From positions 1 through 64,000 of the forward strand of contig NZ_VUOD01000004.1 in assembly GCF_008386465.1 (NCBI RefSeq): DNA of 64,000 nt, written 5' to 3'. The stretch is from Arenimonas fontis. Lineage in GTDB: Bacteria > Pseudomonadota > Gammaproteobacteria > Xanthomonadales > Xanthomonadaceae. The notes beneath the pieces are model-generated. The model was not told where the DNA came from and did no database searches. It saw nothing but the letters and a program-made list of their open reading frames with translations. Positions 8,623-18,324 of this stretch are shown one piece after another. Position numbers and translations under genes: made by a program. Within the stretch, counting starts at the first letter, position 1. Each line of letters opens with the position of its first letter.

Positions 8623-9560
8623 GCGGCCTTTCCCTTGCGGCCGCGGGTGGCGGCGACGAACACGTCTTCGAGGCTTGGCACCGACAGCGAGACCTCGGCC
8701 TCGATGCCGGCCCCGCGCAGCGCCTCGCGCAGGCGGCCTCTGGCGTCCTCCGCCCCGGCCAGCAGCAGGCGCAGGTGGTTGCCGATCTGGGCGGCGCTGA
8801 CCACGCCAGGCTGGCCGGCCAGCACCTGCAAGGCGCGCCGTGGCGTCGCCGATGCGACTTCGACACTGCGGCCGCGCAGGCGCTCGACCAGCTCGGCCGG
8901 GGTGCCGTCGGCGACCAGCACGCCGCGGTCGAGGATGGCCAGGCGATGGCAGCGCTCGGCCTCGTCCATGTAGTGGGTGGACACCAGCAGGGTGGTGCCG
9001 GCGTCGGCCAGCTCGAAGAGTTTCTCCCAGAAATCGCGTCGCGACTCCGGGTCAACGGCACTGGTCGGCTCGTCCAGCAGCAGCAGTTCCGGCCGGTGGA
9101 TGACCGCCCCGGCCAGGGCCAGGCGCTGCTTCTGGCCACCGCTGAGGGTGCCGGCCAGCTGCCGCTGCCGATCGCCGAGATGGAATTGCCCGATCAGCTC
9201 GTCCACCCGCTTCTTCGCCGCGCGTGCCGGGATGCCCTGCACTGCCGCCAGGAACTCCAGGTTCTCGCGCACGCTCAGGTCCTCGAACAGCGAAAACTTC
9301 TGCGTCATGTAGCCGATCCGCCGGCGCAGGCTTTCGGCTTCCTCCGGCACCCGCATGCCCAACACCTCGATCTGGCCCGCGCTGGGCGTGAGCAGGCCGC
9401 AGAGCATGCGGATGGTGGTGGACTTGCCCGAGCCGTTCGGGCCGAGAAAGCCATAGACATGCGCCCGCGGCACGGTCAGATCGACGCCGTCGACCGCCAG
9501 CAGCTCGCCGAAGCGCCGACTGAGCCCGCGCGCCCGGATGGCCGGCTGCGGCTGATTCAC
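8619..9560 (-). CDS. ABC transporter ATP-binding protein (drug-export type)
   Basis: 313 residues. Energises the adjacent ABC-2 permease. Walker A GPNGSGKST near residue 45, signature LSGGQKQRLALA, Walker B ELLLLDEP and switch histidine STHYMDEAE are all intact. The C-terminal part (about 235-305) is the extension seen in the YbhF/CcmA-like exporter ATPases. It overlaps both flanking genes by 4 bp. Confidence 0.92.
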   Translation of the reverse strand: MNQPQPAIRARGLSRRFGELLAVDGVDLTVPRAHVYGFLGPNGSGKSTTIRMLCGLLTPSAGQIEVLGMRVPEEAESLRRRIGYMTQKFSLFEDLSVRENLEFLAAVQGIPARAAKKRVDELIGQFHLGDRQRQLAGTLSGGQKQRLALAGAVIHRPELLLLDEPTSAVDPESRRDFWEKLFELADAGTTLLVSTHYMDEAERCHRLAILDRGVLVADGTPAELVERLRGRSVEVASATPRRALQVLAGQPGVVSAAQIGNHLRLLLAGAEDARGRLREALRGAGIEAEVSLSVPSLEDVFVAATRGRKGKAA

Positions 9561-10522
9561 CGCGGAAACTCCGCCTGCGCCGGCAAGCCGGCCGGCAGTG
9601 TCGCCGCCTCGGTGCCGAGCTGGATCTCCGCCAGGTAGCTCAGCCGCTCGGCATCGTCGCCGGCCAGGGCGTAGTAGGGCGTGAAACTGGGCTGCGAGCG
9701 GATCATGAGCAGCCTGCCCTCATAGACCTCCTCGCGGCCCTCGACCCGCACCAGGGCGCGGTCGCCGACCGCCACCCGGGCGCGCAGCGCGGCCGGCAGG
9801 TAGACGCGCGCGTGCGGCGCCTCGCCGACCAGCAAGACTGCCAGCGGCGCACCCACCGGCGCCTGGTCGCCGGCCTTGTAGGGCAGGCTGTCTACCAGGC
9901 CGGCACGCGGCGCGACCGGACTGAGCTTGGCCAGCAGGGCCTCCTGGTCGGTCACCTCGGCCTCGGCGGCGGCCAGCGCGGCCTCCGCCTGGGCCAGATG
10001 CTCGGCGCGGGGGCCGTGTTCGAGTTCCAGCAGGGCCTGTCCGGCCTGCTCGAGTTCCGCGCGGGCGCCGTCGCGGGCGGCGCGGGCGCGATCCAGATCG
10101 GCGCGCGACACCAGCTGCCGCCCGGTCAGGGACTGCGCCCGGCGATACTGGGCCTCGGCCTCCGCCAACCGGGCACGGGCGGCATCGCGGCGGGCGCGCG
10201 CTTGGGCGATGGTTTCCGAACGCGGGCCGGCCCGCAGTTCCGCCAGTTGCTCGCGGGCACGCCGCGCCTGGCTGCGCAAGGCCTCCAGACGGGCATTCTG
10301 GCGGGTCTGATCAAGGCGCAGCAGCAGGTCGCCGGCCGCGACCCGCTGGCCTTCGCGCACCTCCAGCGCCAGCACCGGCTCGGCCACCGGCGCCGGCACG
10401 GTGATGCGCTCCCACTCCACCGTGCCCAGGGCTTGCGGCGGGGATGGCTGGCAGGACGCCAGCGCCAGCACGGCCAGCACGGCTACCGCGGCCAGACTGC
10501 GATCAGCGGTCGTTCTTTTCAT
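9557..10522 (-). CDS. HlyD-family periplasmic adaptor, probable lipoprotein
   Basis: 321 residues. Membrane-fusion protein that links an inner-membrane ABC exporter to an outer-membrane channel. The N-terminus ends in LALASC followed by QPSP, a good lipobox, so the cysteine is probably lipidated. Two lipoyl-like halves flank a long coiled-coil hairpin (about 75-200, rich in Arg/Ala/Glu heptads). ATG at 10522 has GGAG upstream and overlaps the tetR 3' end by 20 bp. The order TetR-HlyD-ATPase-permease resembles E. coli cecR-ybhGFSR. Confidence 0.87.
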   Translation of the reverse strand: MKRTTADRSLAAVAVLAVLALASCQPSPPQALGTVEWERITVPAPVAEPVLALEVREGQRVAAGDLLLRLDQTRQNARLEALRSQARRAREQLAELRAGPRSETIAQARARRDAARARLAEAEAQYRRAQSLTGRQLVSRADLDRARAARDGARAELEQAGQALLELEHGPRAEHLAQAEAALAAAEAEVTDQEALLAKLSPVAPRAGLVDSLPYKAGDQAPVGAPLAVLLVGEAPHARVYLPAALRARVAVGDRALVRVEGREEVYEGRLLMIRSQPSFTPYYALAGDDAERLSYLAEIQLGTEAATLPAGLPAQAEFPR

Positions 10523-11267
10523 CGGAGAGCTCCAGGCCACGGTCCAGCAGGGCCAGGGTGTGGCGACGGACGGCGTCGAAAGGCAGGTCGTCGGCGTCGA
10601 ACAGCCGGCGCCAGATCGGCGCGCCGGCGGCGGGGAACAGCGTCAGCCCGACCAGGGACACCATCAGCAGGCGCGGATCGAGTTCGGGATTGAGGCGGCC
10701 CCTGGCCTGGGCGGCGGCGAAACGGCCGACCATGACGCGGGCCATCGCCGGGCCGACCTGGTTGAGCAGGATGCCGCGCAGCGCTCCGCCTTCGCTCAGC
10801 ACTTCCCGCACCCACAGCGGCGGCAGCCACGGGTGCTCGGCCACCAGCCGGGCGATGCCGTTGACGAAGGCGCCGACCACGTCGGCCGGGTCCTCGCCGG
10901 CGGCGAGCACGGCCTCGCGCAAGCCACCGATGGCCGGCATCAGCCGCTCGGCGATCACCGCCTCCCGCAGCCGGTCCTTGTCGCCGAAGTAGTAATGCAG
11001 CATGGCCGGCGTCACCGAAGCGCGCGCGGCGATGTCGCGCAGCGAGGTGGCGGCGATGCCCTTTTCCACGTAGCAGGCCAGGGCGGCGTCGAGCAGTCGC
11101 GGCCGCAGTTCGGGGGTGTCGGCACCGGGCCGGCCGGGCGTTCGGCGCGCCGGACCGGCCGCGGAGGCCCGGGCCGGACGAGCGCCGGCGCGGCGGCCGG
11201 AACGGCCCTCGGGACGGACATCCGGGGCCTCGGACCGGGAAGGCGTGTCGGGGGGCTTTCGTTTCAT
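10503..11267 (-). CDS. TetR/AcrR-family repressor of the ABC exporter
   Basis: 254 residues. A basic, disordered N-terminus (about 1-45) precedes a TetR helix-turn-helix (TSLRDIAARASVTPAMLHYYFGDKD, here split for length at about 72-96) and a ligand-binding C-terminal domain. It heads the exporter operon and most likely represses it. ATG at 11267 has no ribosome-binding site and lies only about seven bases after a -10 hexamer, so the message may be leaderless. An upstream in-frame ATG at 11291 lies inside the promoter and is rejected. Confidence 0.86.
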   Translation of the reverse strand: MKRKPPDTPSRSEAPDVRPEGRSGRRAGARPARASAAGPARRTPGRPGADTPELRPRLLDAALACYVEKGIAATSLRDIAARASVTPAMLHYYFGDKDRLREAVIAERLMPAIGGLREAVLAAGEDPADVVGAFVNGIARLVAEHPWLPPLWVREVLSEGGALRGILLNQVGPAMARVMVGRFAAAQARGRLNPELDPRLLMVSLVGLTLFPAAGAPIWRRLFDADDLPFDAVRRHTLALLDRGLELSDEKNDR

Positions 11268-11274
11268 GGCGCGA

Positions 11275-11303
11275 ATAATTAATTCATTCATTAATTAAGT
11301 CAA
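11275..11303 (-). promoter_or_regulatory. Promoter with embedded palindromic operator for the TetR operon
   Basis: Minus strand: TTGACT (11303-11298), a 17-bp spacer and AATTAT (11280-11275). An imperfect AT-rich palindrome (AATTAAT...ATTAATT, 11277-11296) covers the spacer and part of the -10, an ideal position for repression by the first gene of the operon. It is a sharp AT island in very GC-rich DNA. Confidence 0.65.
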
Positions 11304-11414
11304 CCCCTGCCCTGCTCCCGGCCCGGCTCGCATCCAGGTGGCCGATCCGGGCACCGCGGCGCTACCCTGTGCGCCCCGAGACGCCTGGCCGCTTCGGCCG
11401 TGCCGCCATCGCCC

Positions 11415-12394
<980 letters not shown>

Positions 12395-12398
<4 letters not shown>

Positions 12399-12871
12399 CC
12401 CGGGGCCCGCTCCGGCTCGAGGTCTGCGTCAGCTACGGCTTGCCGCGCAAGGGGCTGCCGACCGCCGCCAGTTTCCGCAAGTGGGTGGCCGCCGCCGCCC
12501 GCGGCCGGATCCGGCGAGCCGACCTCGCCATCCGTCTGGTGGACGAGAAAGAGGGCCGCGCCCTGAACCGGCACTATCGCAACAAGGACTACGCCACCAA
12601 TGTGCTGAGTTTTCCGGCCGAATTGCCCGAGGGGGTGAACCTGCCCCTGCTGGGCGATCTGGTGATTTGCGCGCCGGTGGTGGCGCGCGAGGCCGCCGAG
12701 CAGGGCAAGCCGCTGGCGGCGCACTACGCGCACCTGACCGTACATGGGGTGTTGCATCTGTTGGGGCTGGATCACGAGGACGAGCGGGAGGCCGAGGCCA
12801 TGGAGCAGATCGAGCGCGAGATCCTCGCCACCCTCGGCTACCCGGATCCCTACGCGCCCGGCGGGAACTGA
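12395..12871 (+). CDS. ybeY: Endoribonuclease / rRNA maturation factor YbeY
   Basis: 158 residues. Zinc-dependent RNase involved in 16S rRNA 3'-end maturation and ribosome quality control. The zinc motif H-x3-H-x5-H is present as [11 protein letters not shown] near residue 118, together with the NVLSFP strand. ATGA overlap with phoH indicates coupled translation. Part of phoH-ybeY-corC. Confidence 0.95.
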
Positions 12872-12976
12872 CTTCCCGCTTTGCGGGTGGGTTCTCCGGT
12901 ACCGGCAGGGTTGCGGACACGGGTGATGCGCTAAACTCGGGCTCCCGCCCCTGCCCGGGCGCCCCGCAAGCCACTG

Positions 12977-13825
12977 ATGTCAGAGGACTCCCCTAGTAGC
13001 CCGCCGGAACGGCGCTCATGGCTGGATCGCCTGAGCCAGGCCTTTTCCGGCGAACCCAGGACCCGCGAGGACCTGGTCGAAATCCTGCGCGAGGCCCGCG
13101 CCAACGGCCTGCTCGAAGCCGACACCCTGAAGATGCTGGAGGGCGCGCTGACCGTGTCCGACAAGCAGGTGTCGGACATCATGGTGCCGCGCTCGCAGAT
13201 GGTCTCGCTGCCCGTAGACGAACCCTTCATGGACCTGCTGCGCACGGTAGTCGAATCCGGCCACTCGCGCTTCCCCGTACACGGCGAGGACCGCGACGAG
13301 GTGCTGGGCATCCTGCTGGCCAAGGACCTGTTGCCCGGCCTGGTGTCGGACGCGGGGCCGGGCAGCATCCGCGAACTGCTGCGGCCGGCCGTGCTGATTC
13401 CGGAGTCCAAGCGCCTGAACGTCCTGCTCAAGGAGTTCCGCCTCTCGCGCAACCACATGGCCATCGTCGTGGACGAGCATGGCGGCGTCGCCGGCCTGGT
13501 CACCATCGAGGACGTTCTGGAAGAGATCGTCGGCGAGATAGACGACGAGCATGACGAGGCCGATACCGCCCGGCTGATCGCCGCCCAGGCCGACGGCCAG
13601 TACATGGTGGACGCGCTGACCCCGATCGCCGACTTCAACCGGCAGTTCGGCGCCGAGCTTCCCGACGACGAGTACGACACCATCGGCGGCCTGGTCATCG
13701 CCGCCATCGGTCACCTGCCGGAATCCGGCGAAGAACTGGCCCTGGGTCGTTTCCACTTCCGGGTCGGCCGGGCCGATGCCAGGCGCGTGCACAGTTTCGT
13801 GGTCAGCGTGCATGCCGATGCCTGA
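12977..13825 (+). CDS. corC: CorC-type CBS-domain protein
   Basis: 282 residues. Cytoplasmic partner of the CorA/CNNM-type magnesium systems, also called YbeX, with a proposed link to ribosome metabolism through ybeY. Two CBS domains (about 65-190, including VSDIMVPRSQM and NHMAIVVDEHGG) precede a CorC/HlyC transporter-associated domain (about 205-280). A corA gene follows one gene later, which fits a magnesium role. A weak TAAACT -10 lies around 12931. Confidence 0.92.
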   Translation: MSEDSPSSPPERRSWLDRLSQAFSGEPRTREDLVEILREARANGLLEADTLKMLEGALTVSDKQVSDIMVPRSQMVSLPVDEPFMDLLRTVVESGHSRFPVHGEDRDEVLGILLAKDLLPGLVSDAGPGSIRELLRPAVLIPESKRLNVLLKEFRLSRNHMAIVVDEHGGVAGLVTIEDVLEEIVGEIDDEHDEADTARLIAAQADGQYMVDALTPIADFNRQFGAELPDDEYDTIGGLVIAAIGHLPESGEELALGRFHFRVGRADARRVHSFVVSVHADA

Positions 13826-14990
13826 GCGCCTGCGGGTCCGCCTGGCCATGTTGCTGCTGTGCCTGCTGCCGGCCCTGGCCGCGGCGGCGCCGCGCATCGG
13901 CGTGCTGACGATGGAGCCGGGCGAGCTGTTCTTCGAGCGCTTCGGCCACAACGCCATCGTCGTGGACGATCCGGCCGGCGACGGTCCGATCGCCTACAAC
14001 TTCGGCTACTTCGATCTGGACGAGCCGGGCTTCTTCGCCAACTTCGTCCACGGCCGAATGCGCTACTGGCTGGTAGCGCTGCCGATGGAGCGCGACCTGG
14101 CCTATTACCGGCGGACCGGCCGTGGCGTCACCCTGCAATGGCTGGACCTGGCACCCGAGCAGGCCCGCGCGCTGGCCCAAGGCCTGGCCGACCGCGCCCG
14201 GGGCGAAAACGCCCGCTACGACTACGACTACTTCACCAGCAACTGTTCCACGCAGGTGCGCGACGCCCTGGACCGGGCGCTGGACGGACGCCTGCGGGCG
14301 CAGCTGAGCGGTCGTTCGCGCGGGCACAGCTACCGCAGCGAAGCGGTCCGCCTGGCCAGCCCGGCGCCGTGGATGGCCCTGGGCTTTCACCTCGGCCTGG
14401 CCGGCCAGGCCGACCGGCCGCTGTCGCGTTACGACGAGGGCTTCATCCCGATGCGCCTGCGCGAGGCACTGCGCGAAGTGCGGTTGGACGACGGTCGTCC
14501 GCTGGTGGCCGCCGAGGAGACGCTGGCGCCGCACCGCCTTCCGCCGGCGCCGGCGGAAGCGCCGCGCCTGCGCGGGCCGGCCCTGGTTGCCGGCCTGGTC
14601 CTGGCCGCCCTGGTCCTGCTGGCCGGCCGGCGCTGGCCACGGGCCCTGGCCGGCTTCGCCCTCGCCTTCTGGCTGCTGGCCGGCCTGGCCGGTGCCCTGA
14701 TGCTCTACCTGTGGCTGGCCACGGCCCATGTCTTCGCCCACGGCAACGAGAACCTGCTGCTGCTCAGCCCGCTGTGCCTGGGCCTGCTGCCGGGCGCCTG
14801 GGCGCTGCTGCGCGGACGCGAACCCAAACCCTGGTTCCGCGCCCTGCTGGTGCTGGTGGTGGCCGGGGCCGCGTTGGCCGGCTTCCTGAAGTTCCTGCCG
14901 TTCCGGCCGCAAGAGAACGTGGAGTGGGTGCTACTGCTGCTGCCCCTGCACTGGGCCCTGCTGCGCCGGCTGGCACCGCGCCGCGACTGA
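13812..14990 (+). CDS. DUF4105 protein with C-terminal membrane helices
   Basis: 392 residues. A signal peptide (about 1-26) precedes a DUF4105 domain (about 30-210), with conserved FGHNAIVVDD, NFGYFD and a TSNCSTQVRDAL motif that resembles a cysteine-peptidase-like site. The C-terminal third has about five hydrophobic helices. Function is unknown; DUF4105 proteins belong to the wider Lnb/NlpC-like group. The start lies inside the corC 3' end; ATG at 13818 is an equally possible start. Confidence 0.8.
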   Translation: MPMPERLRVRLAMLLLCLLPALAAAAPRIGVLTMEPGELFFERFGHNAIVVDDPAGDGPIAYNFGYFDLDEPGFFANFVHGRMRYWLVALPMERDLAYYRRTGRGVTLQWLDLAPEQARALAQGLADRARGENARYDYDYFTSNCSTQVRDALDRALDGRLRAQLSGRSRGHSYRSEAVRLASPAPWMALGFHLGLAGQADRPLSRYDEGFIPMRLREALREVRLDDGRPLVAAEETLAPHRLPPAPAEAPRLRGPALVAGLVLAALVLLAGRRWPRALAGFALAFWLLAGLAGALMLYLWLATAHVFAHGNENLLLLSPLCLGLLPGAWALLRGREPKPWFRALLVLVVAGAALAGFLKFLPFRPQENVEWVLLLLPLHWALLRRLAPRRD

Positions 14991-15019
14991 CTTGCCGGCC
15001 GGGGCGGGGCCAGCCCAAG

Positions 15020-16021
15020 ATGCCGGCCATGAACGCACCCGCCACCCCCGCCTGCGTGATCAACTGCGTGGCCTATGGCCGCGACGGCAGTCGCCGCGAC
15101 ATAGACCTGGACACCATCAGCGACGTGCTGGCGGTGGACGACGGCAGCTTCGTCTGGGTCGGCCTGTACGAGCCGGAGGAGTCCCTGCTGGACAAGCTGC
15201 AGGAAGAGTTCGGCCTGCACGACCTGGCGGTCGAGGACGCCCACCACGCACACCAGCGACCGAAGATCGAGGCCTACGGCAATTCCCTTTTCATCGCCGT
15301 GCATACCGCCCAGGCCGTGGCCGGCCAGGTCAGTTTCGGCGAGACCCATATCTTCATGGGTCCGCGCTACCTGGTGACCGTGCGGCACGGCACCTCGCTG
15401 TCCTACGCCAGCGTCCGCGCCCGCTGCGAGCGCGAACCGGAACTGCTGGCCCTGGGCCCGACTTACGGGCTGTATGCGGTGCTGGATTTCATCGTGGACA
15501 ACTACCTGCCGATCGTCGATGAGTTCCGGGAAAAGCTCAACGAGCTGGAGCACGAGATCTTCGCCGAGGATTTCAGCCGTGGCACCATCCGCCAGCTCTA
15601 CGACCTCAAGCGCGAGCTGACCCGATTGCGGCTGGCGGTGGCGCCGATGCAGGACATCACCGGCCAGCTGACCCGCGTGCATACCCAGCTGGTGGGCGAG
15701 GAGATGCGGCTGTATTTCCGCGACGTCTACGATCACACGCTGCGAGTGAACGATGCGGTGGACACGCTGCGGGAGATGCTGACCGCGGCGATGTCGGTGA
15801 ACCTGGCCCTGGTGGCCGTGGCCCAGGGCGAGGTGGTCAAGCGTCTGGCCGGCTGGGCGGCGCTGCTGGCCGCGCCCACGCTGATCGCCAGCTGGTACGG
15901 CATGAATTTCCGGCACATGCCCGAGCTGGACGGCCGCTATAGCTACCTCGTGCTGCTGGGCCTGGTGGTGCTGGTGGTGCTGGGGCTGTACCTGCTGCTG
16001 CGCCGCGCCCGCTGGCTGTGA
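15020..16021 (+). CDS. corA: CorA-family magnesium/cobalt channel
   Basis: 333 residues. Pentameric divalent-cation channel. A long cytoplasmic N-terminal domain with a helical stalk precedes two C-terminal membrane helices; the selectivity motif GMN occurs as WYGMNF after the first helix, and the tail is basic. ATG at 15029 is an alternative start; neither has a clear ribosome site. Separated from the DUF4105 gene by 29 bases, so probably in the same transcript as corC. Confidence 0.92.
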   Translation: MPAMNAPATPACVINCVAYGRDGSRRDIDLDTISDVLAVDDGSFVWVGLYEPEESLLDKLQEEFGLHDLAVEDAHHAHQRPKIEAYGNSLFIAVHTAQAVAGQVSFGETHIFMGPRYLVTVRHGTSLSYASVRARCEREPELLALGPTYGLYAVLDFIVDNYLPIVDEFREKLNELEHEIFAEDFSRGTIRQLYDLKRELTRLRLAVAPMQDITGQLTRVHTQLVGEEMRLYFRDVYDHTLRVNDAVDTLREMLTAAMSVNLALVAVAQGEVVKRLAGWAALLAAPTLIASWYGMNFRHMPELDGRYSYLVLLGLVVLVVLGLYLLLRRARWL

Positions 16022-16037
16022 AGCGCCGCGCCCTGGC

Positions 16038-16051
16038 TTGACCAGGGTCAA
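16038..16051. promoter_or_regulatory. FNR/DNR box upstream of hemN
   Basis: TTGACCAGGGTCAA, a full match to TTGA-N6-TCAA, centred 42 bp before the hemN ATG. TAAGCT at 16074-16079 starts 29.5 bp from the box centre, the class II FNR spacing. Confidence 0.85.
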
Positions 16052-16086
16052 GGCGGCCCGGCGGGTGGGCTCCTAAGCTGCCGGCC

Positions 16087-17481
16087 ATGGTCGCCGTTCC
16101 GCCCTTCGATGCCGAGCTGCTCCGCCGTTACGACCGGCCGGGGCCGCGTTACACCTCCTACCCCACGGCACCGCAGTTCCGCACCGATTTCGGGCCGGAC
16201 GACTTCATCCGTGCCGCCAGGCTGAGCAACGACGACCCGATCCCGCGCCGGCTGTCGCTGTACGCGCACATCCCGTTCTGCTTCAGTCCCTGCTTCTACT
16301 GCGGTTGCAACCGCATCATCACCCGCGACCTGAACCGTGGCGAGGCCTACCTGAGCCGCCTGGAGCGCGAGGTGGCCATGCTCGGACCGCTGTTCGACCG
16401 CGACCGCGAGGTGATACAGGTGCACCTGGGCGGCGGCACACCCAACTTCCTTGGCGCCAACCAGATCGGCGAGCTGATGGAGAGCCTGCAGACGCACTTT
16501 CGCTTCTCCGAGTCGCCGGAGCGCGACTTCTCCATCGAGCTGGACCCGCGCTTCATGAACCCGGGCGACATCGAGGCCCTGGCCTTCATCGGTTTCAACC
16601 GCGCCAGCCTGGGCGTACAGGACTTCGACCCGGTGGTGCAGAAGGCCGTGAACCGCATCCAGTCGGTACAGGAGACCCTGGCGGTGATCGAGGCCTGCCG
16701 CGCGCATGGCTTCCGCTCGGTCAACGTGGACCTGATTTACGGCCTGCCGCTGCAGACCCGCGAGGGTTTCGGCCGCACCCTGGACACCGTGGTCCGGGCC
16801 CGGCCCGACCGGCTGGCCATCTACAGCTACGCGCATCTGCCGCAGCTGTTCCGGCCGCAGAAGCAGATCGAGGCCAGCCAGCTGCCCTCGCCGGAGGACA
16901 AGCTGGGCCTGCTGCAGCTGGCCATCGAGAAGCTGTCGGCGGCCGGCTACGTCTATATCGGCATGGACCACTTCGCCCTGCCGGAGGACGATCTGGCGGT
17001 GGCCCAGGCCCGGGGCGGCCTGCACCGCAACTTCATGGGCTACACCACCCATGCCGAGTGCGACCTGATCGGCGTCGGCGTCAGCGCCATCAGCCACGTC
17101 GGCGACTGTTTCGCCCAGAACCCGCGCGACCTGCCCGGCTGGGAGGCAGCGGTGGACGCCGGCCGCCTGCCGACCTGGCGCGGGCTGCAACTGAGCGAGG
17201 ACGATCTGTTGCGGGCCGACCTGATCCAGCAGCTGATGTGCCAGGGCGAGGTGGACGTGCGCGAGCTCGAGGACCGGCACGACATCGACTTCGCCACCTA
17301 TTTCGCCACCGAGCTGGAGCGGCTGCCGCCACTGGAAGCCGATGGCCTGGTCGAACGGGCGGATGGCCGGATCCGGGCCACGTCGCGCGGGCGTCTGCTG
17401 CTGCGTATCATTGCCGCATGCTTCGACCGCTACCTGTACCAGTCCCAGACAGAACCGGCCCGGTTCTCCAAGGCGATCTGA
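16087..17481 (+). CDS. hemN: Oxygen-independent coproporphyrinogen III oxidase
   Basis: 464 residues. Radical-SAM enzyme converting coproporphyrinogen III to protoporphyrinogen IX without O2, so haem can be made during denitrification. The [4Fe-4S] motif is C65-x3-C69-x2-C72, followed by C74, the four-cysteine pattern of true HemN and not of the HemW-like paralogues. The length fits (E. coli 457). The upstream FNR box makes it an anaerobically induced gene; fnr follows 19 bases later. Confidence 0.95.
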   Translation: MVAVPPFDAELLRRYDRPGPRYTSYPTAPQFRTDFGPDDFIRAARLSNDDPIPRRLSLYAHIPFCFSPCFYCGCNRIITRDLNRGEAYLSRLEREVAMLGPLFDRDREVIQVHLGGGTPNFLGANQIGELMESLQTHFRFSESPERDFSIELDPRFMNPGDIEALAFIGFNRASLGVQDFDPVVQKAVNRIQSVQETLAVIEACRAHGFRSVNVDLIYGLPLQTREGFGRTLDTVVRARPDRLAIYSYAHLPQLFRPQKQIEASQLPSPEDKLGLLQLAIEKLSAAGYVYIGMDHFALPEDDLAVAQARGGLHRNFMGYTTHAECDLIGVGVSAISHVGDCFAQNPRDLPGWEAAVDAGRLPTWRGLQLSEDDLLRADLIQQLMCQGEVDVRELEDRHDIDFATYFATELERLPPLEADGLVERADGRIRATSRGRLLLRIIAACFDRYLYQSQTEPARFSKAI

Positions 17482-17500
17482 GCGTCTCCGGGGGGCGGGG

Positions 17501-18250
17501 ATGAGCCTCGCCGGCAAGCGGTCGCGTCCCAACCCCATCGCCGACGACGGCGACGAGCTGCGCTTCTGCAGCACCTGCGCCTTCTCCGACGCTTGCCTGT
17601 CACAGGGCTACGACAAATCGGACCTGCGCGAGCTGCACGTGCTGGTCGAGCACGTCGGCCCCTTTCACGAAGGCGAGCACATCTTCCGCGAGGGTGACGA
17701 GTTCAATGCCATCGCCGCGGTACGCGCCGGCACGGTCAAGACCTACGTGGTGGACGCCACCGGCCAGGAACAGGTGCTGGGCTTCCACCTGCCTGGCGAG
17801 ATCATCGGCCTGAACGCCATCAGCGAGGCCCGCTACCCCTGCAATGCGGTGGCGCTGGACACGGTGATGCTGTGCCGGTTCTCCTTCCCGAAGATGGCCC
17901 TGCTGGCCACCCGCATGCCCGGCTTGCAGGCCCAGCTGTTCCGCCTGCTCAGCCAGGACATCGGCAAGGCGGCCCTGCTGGCCGGCGACTACAGCGCCGA
18001 CCAGCGCATGGCCGCCTTCCTGGTGGCCCTGTCGCGGCGTTTCGCCCAGCGCGGCTTCTCGGCCACCCGCCTGCACCTGACCATGACCCGCACCGACATC
18101 GCCAACTACCTGCGCCTGGCGCCGGAAACGGTCAGCCGGGTGCTGCGCCGGCTGCAGGAGGACGGCTTGGTGAAGGTGGAACGACGCGAGCTGGAGATCG
18201 CCGACCCGGCCAGGCTCGAGGCCCTGGCCCGGGTGGTCCTGCGCAACTGA
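17501..18250 (+). CDS. fnr: FNR-type oxygen-sensing regulator (first copy)
   Basis: 249 residues. CRP/FNR-family activator that senses O2 through a [4Fe-4S] cluster. The cysteines are C23, C26, C32 (C-x2-C-x5-C) and C125, matching E. coli FNR C20, C23, C29 and C122. The cyclic-nucleotide-like fold is followed by a helix-turn-helix with E-T-V-S-R in the recognition helix, as expected for binding TTGAT/C half sites. It lies between hemN and norZ, both with FNR boxes. A paralogue is at 51806-52582. Confidence 0.93.
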   Translation: MSLAGKRSRPNPIADDGDELRFCSTCAFSDACLSQGYDKSDLRELHVLVEHVGPFHEGEHIFREGDEFNAIAAVRAGTVKTYVVDATGQEQVLGFHLPGEIIGLNAISEARYPCNAVALDTVMLCRFSFPKMALLATRMPGLQAQLFRLLSQDIGKAALLAGDYSADQRMAAFLVALSRRFAQRGFSATRLHLTMTRTDIANYLRLAPETVSRVLRRLQEDGLVKVERRELEIADPARLEALARVVLRN

Positions 18251-18257
18251 AGCCGGC

Positions 18258-18271
18258 TTGACGCAGGTCAG
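18258..18271. promoter_or_regulatory. FNR/DNR box upstream of norZ
   Basis: TTGACGCAGGTCAG, one mismatch in the second half site, centred about 60 bp before the norZ ATG and just after the fnr stop codon. Confidence 0.75.
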
Positions 18272-18324
18272 TGACCGCCGAGCCGGCGCTCGCGAGCATG
18301 GTGGCGCCCAATAGGAGAGCCGCC

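Noticed and set aside
5866-9139. Very long reading frames (over 1000 codons) on both strands across miaB and the exporter
   Set aside because: They are antisense or out-of-frame shadows of high-GC genes; they show Arg/Ala/Pro-rich low-complexity protein and no domains.
11268-11291. Upstream ATG for the TetR gene
   Set aside because: It lies within the promoter spacer, upstream of the predicted transcription start.
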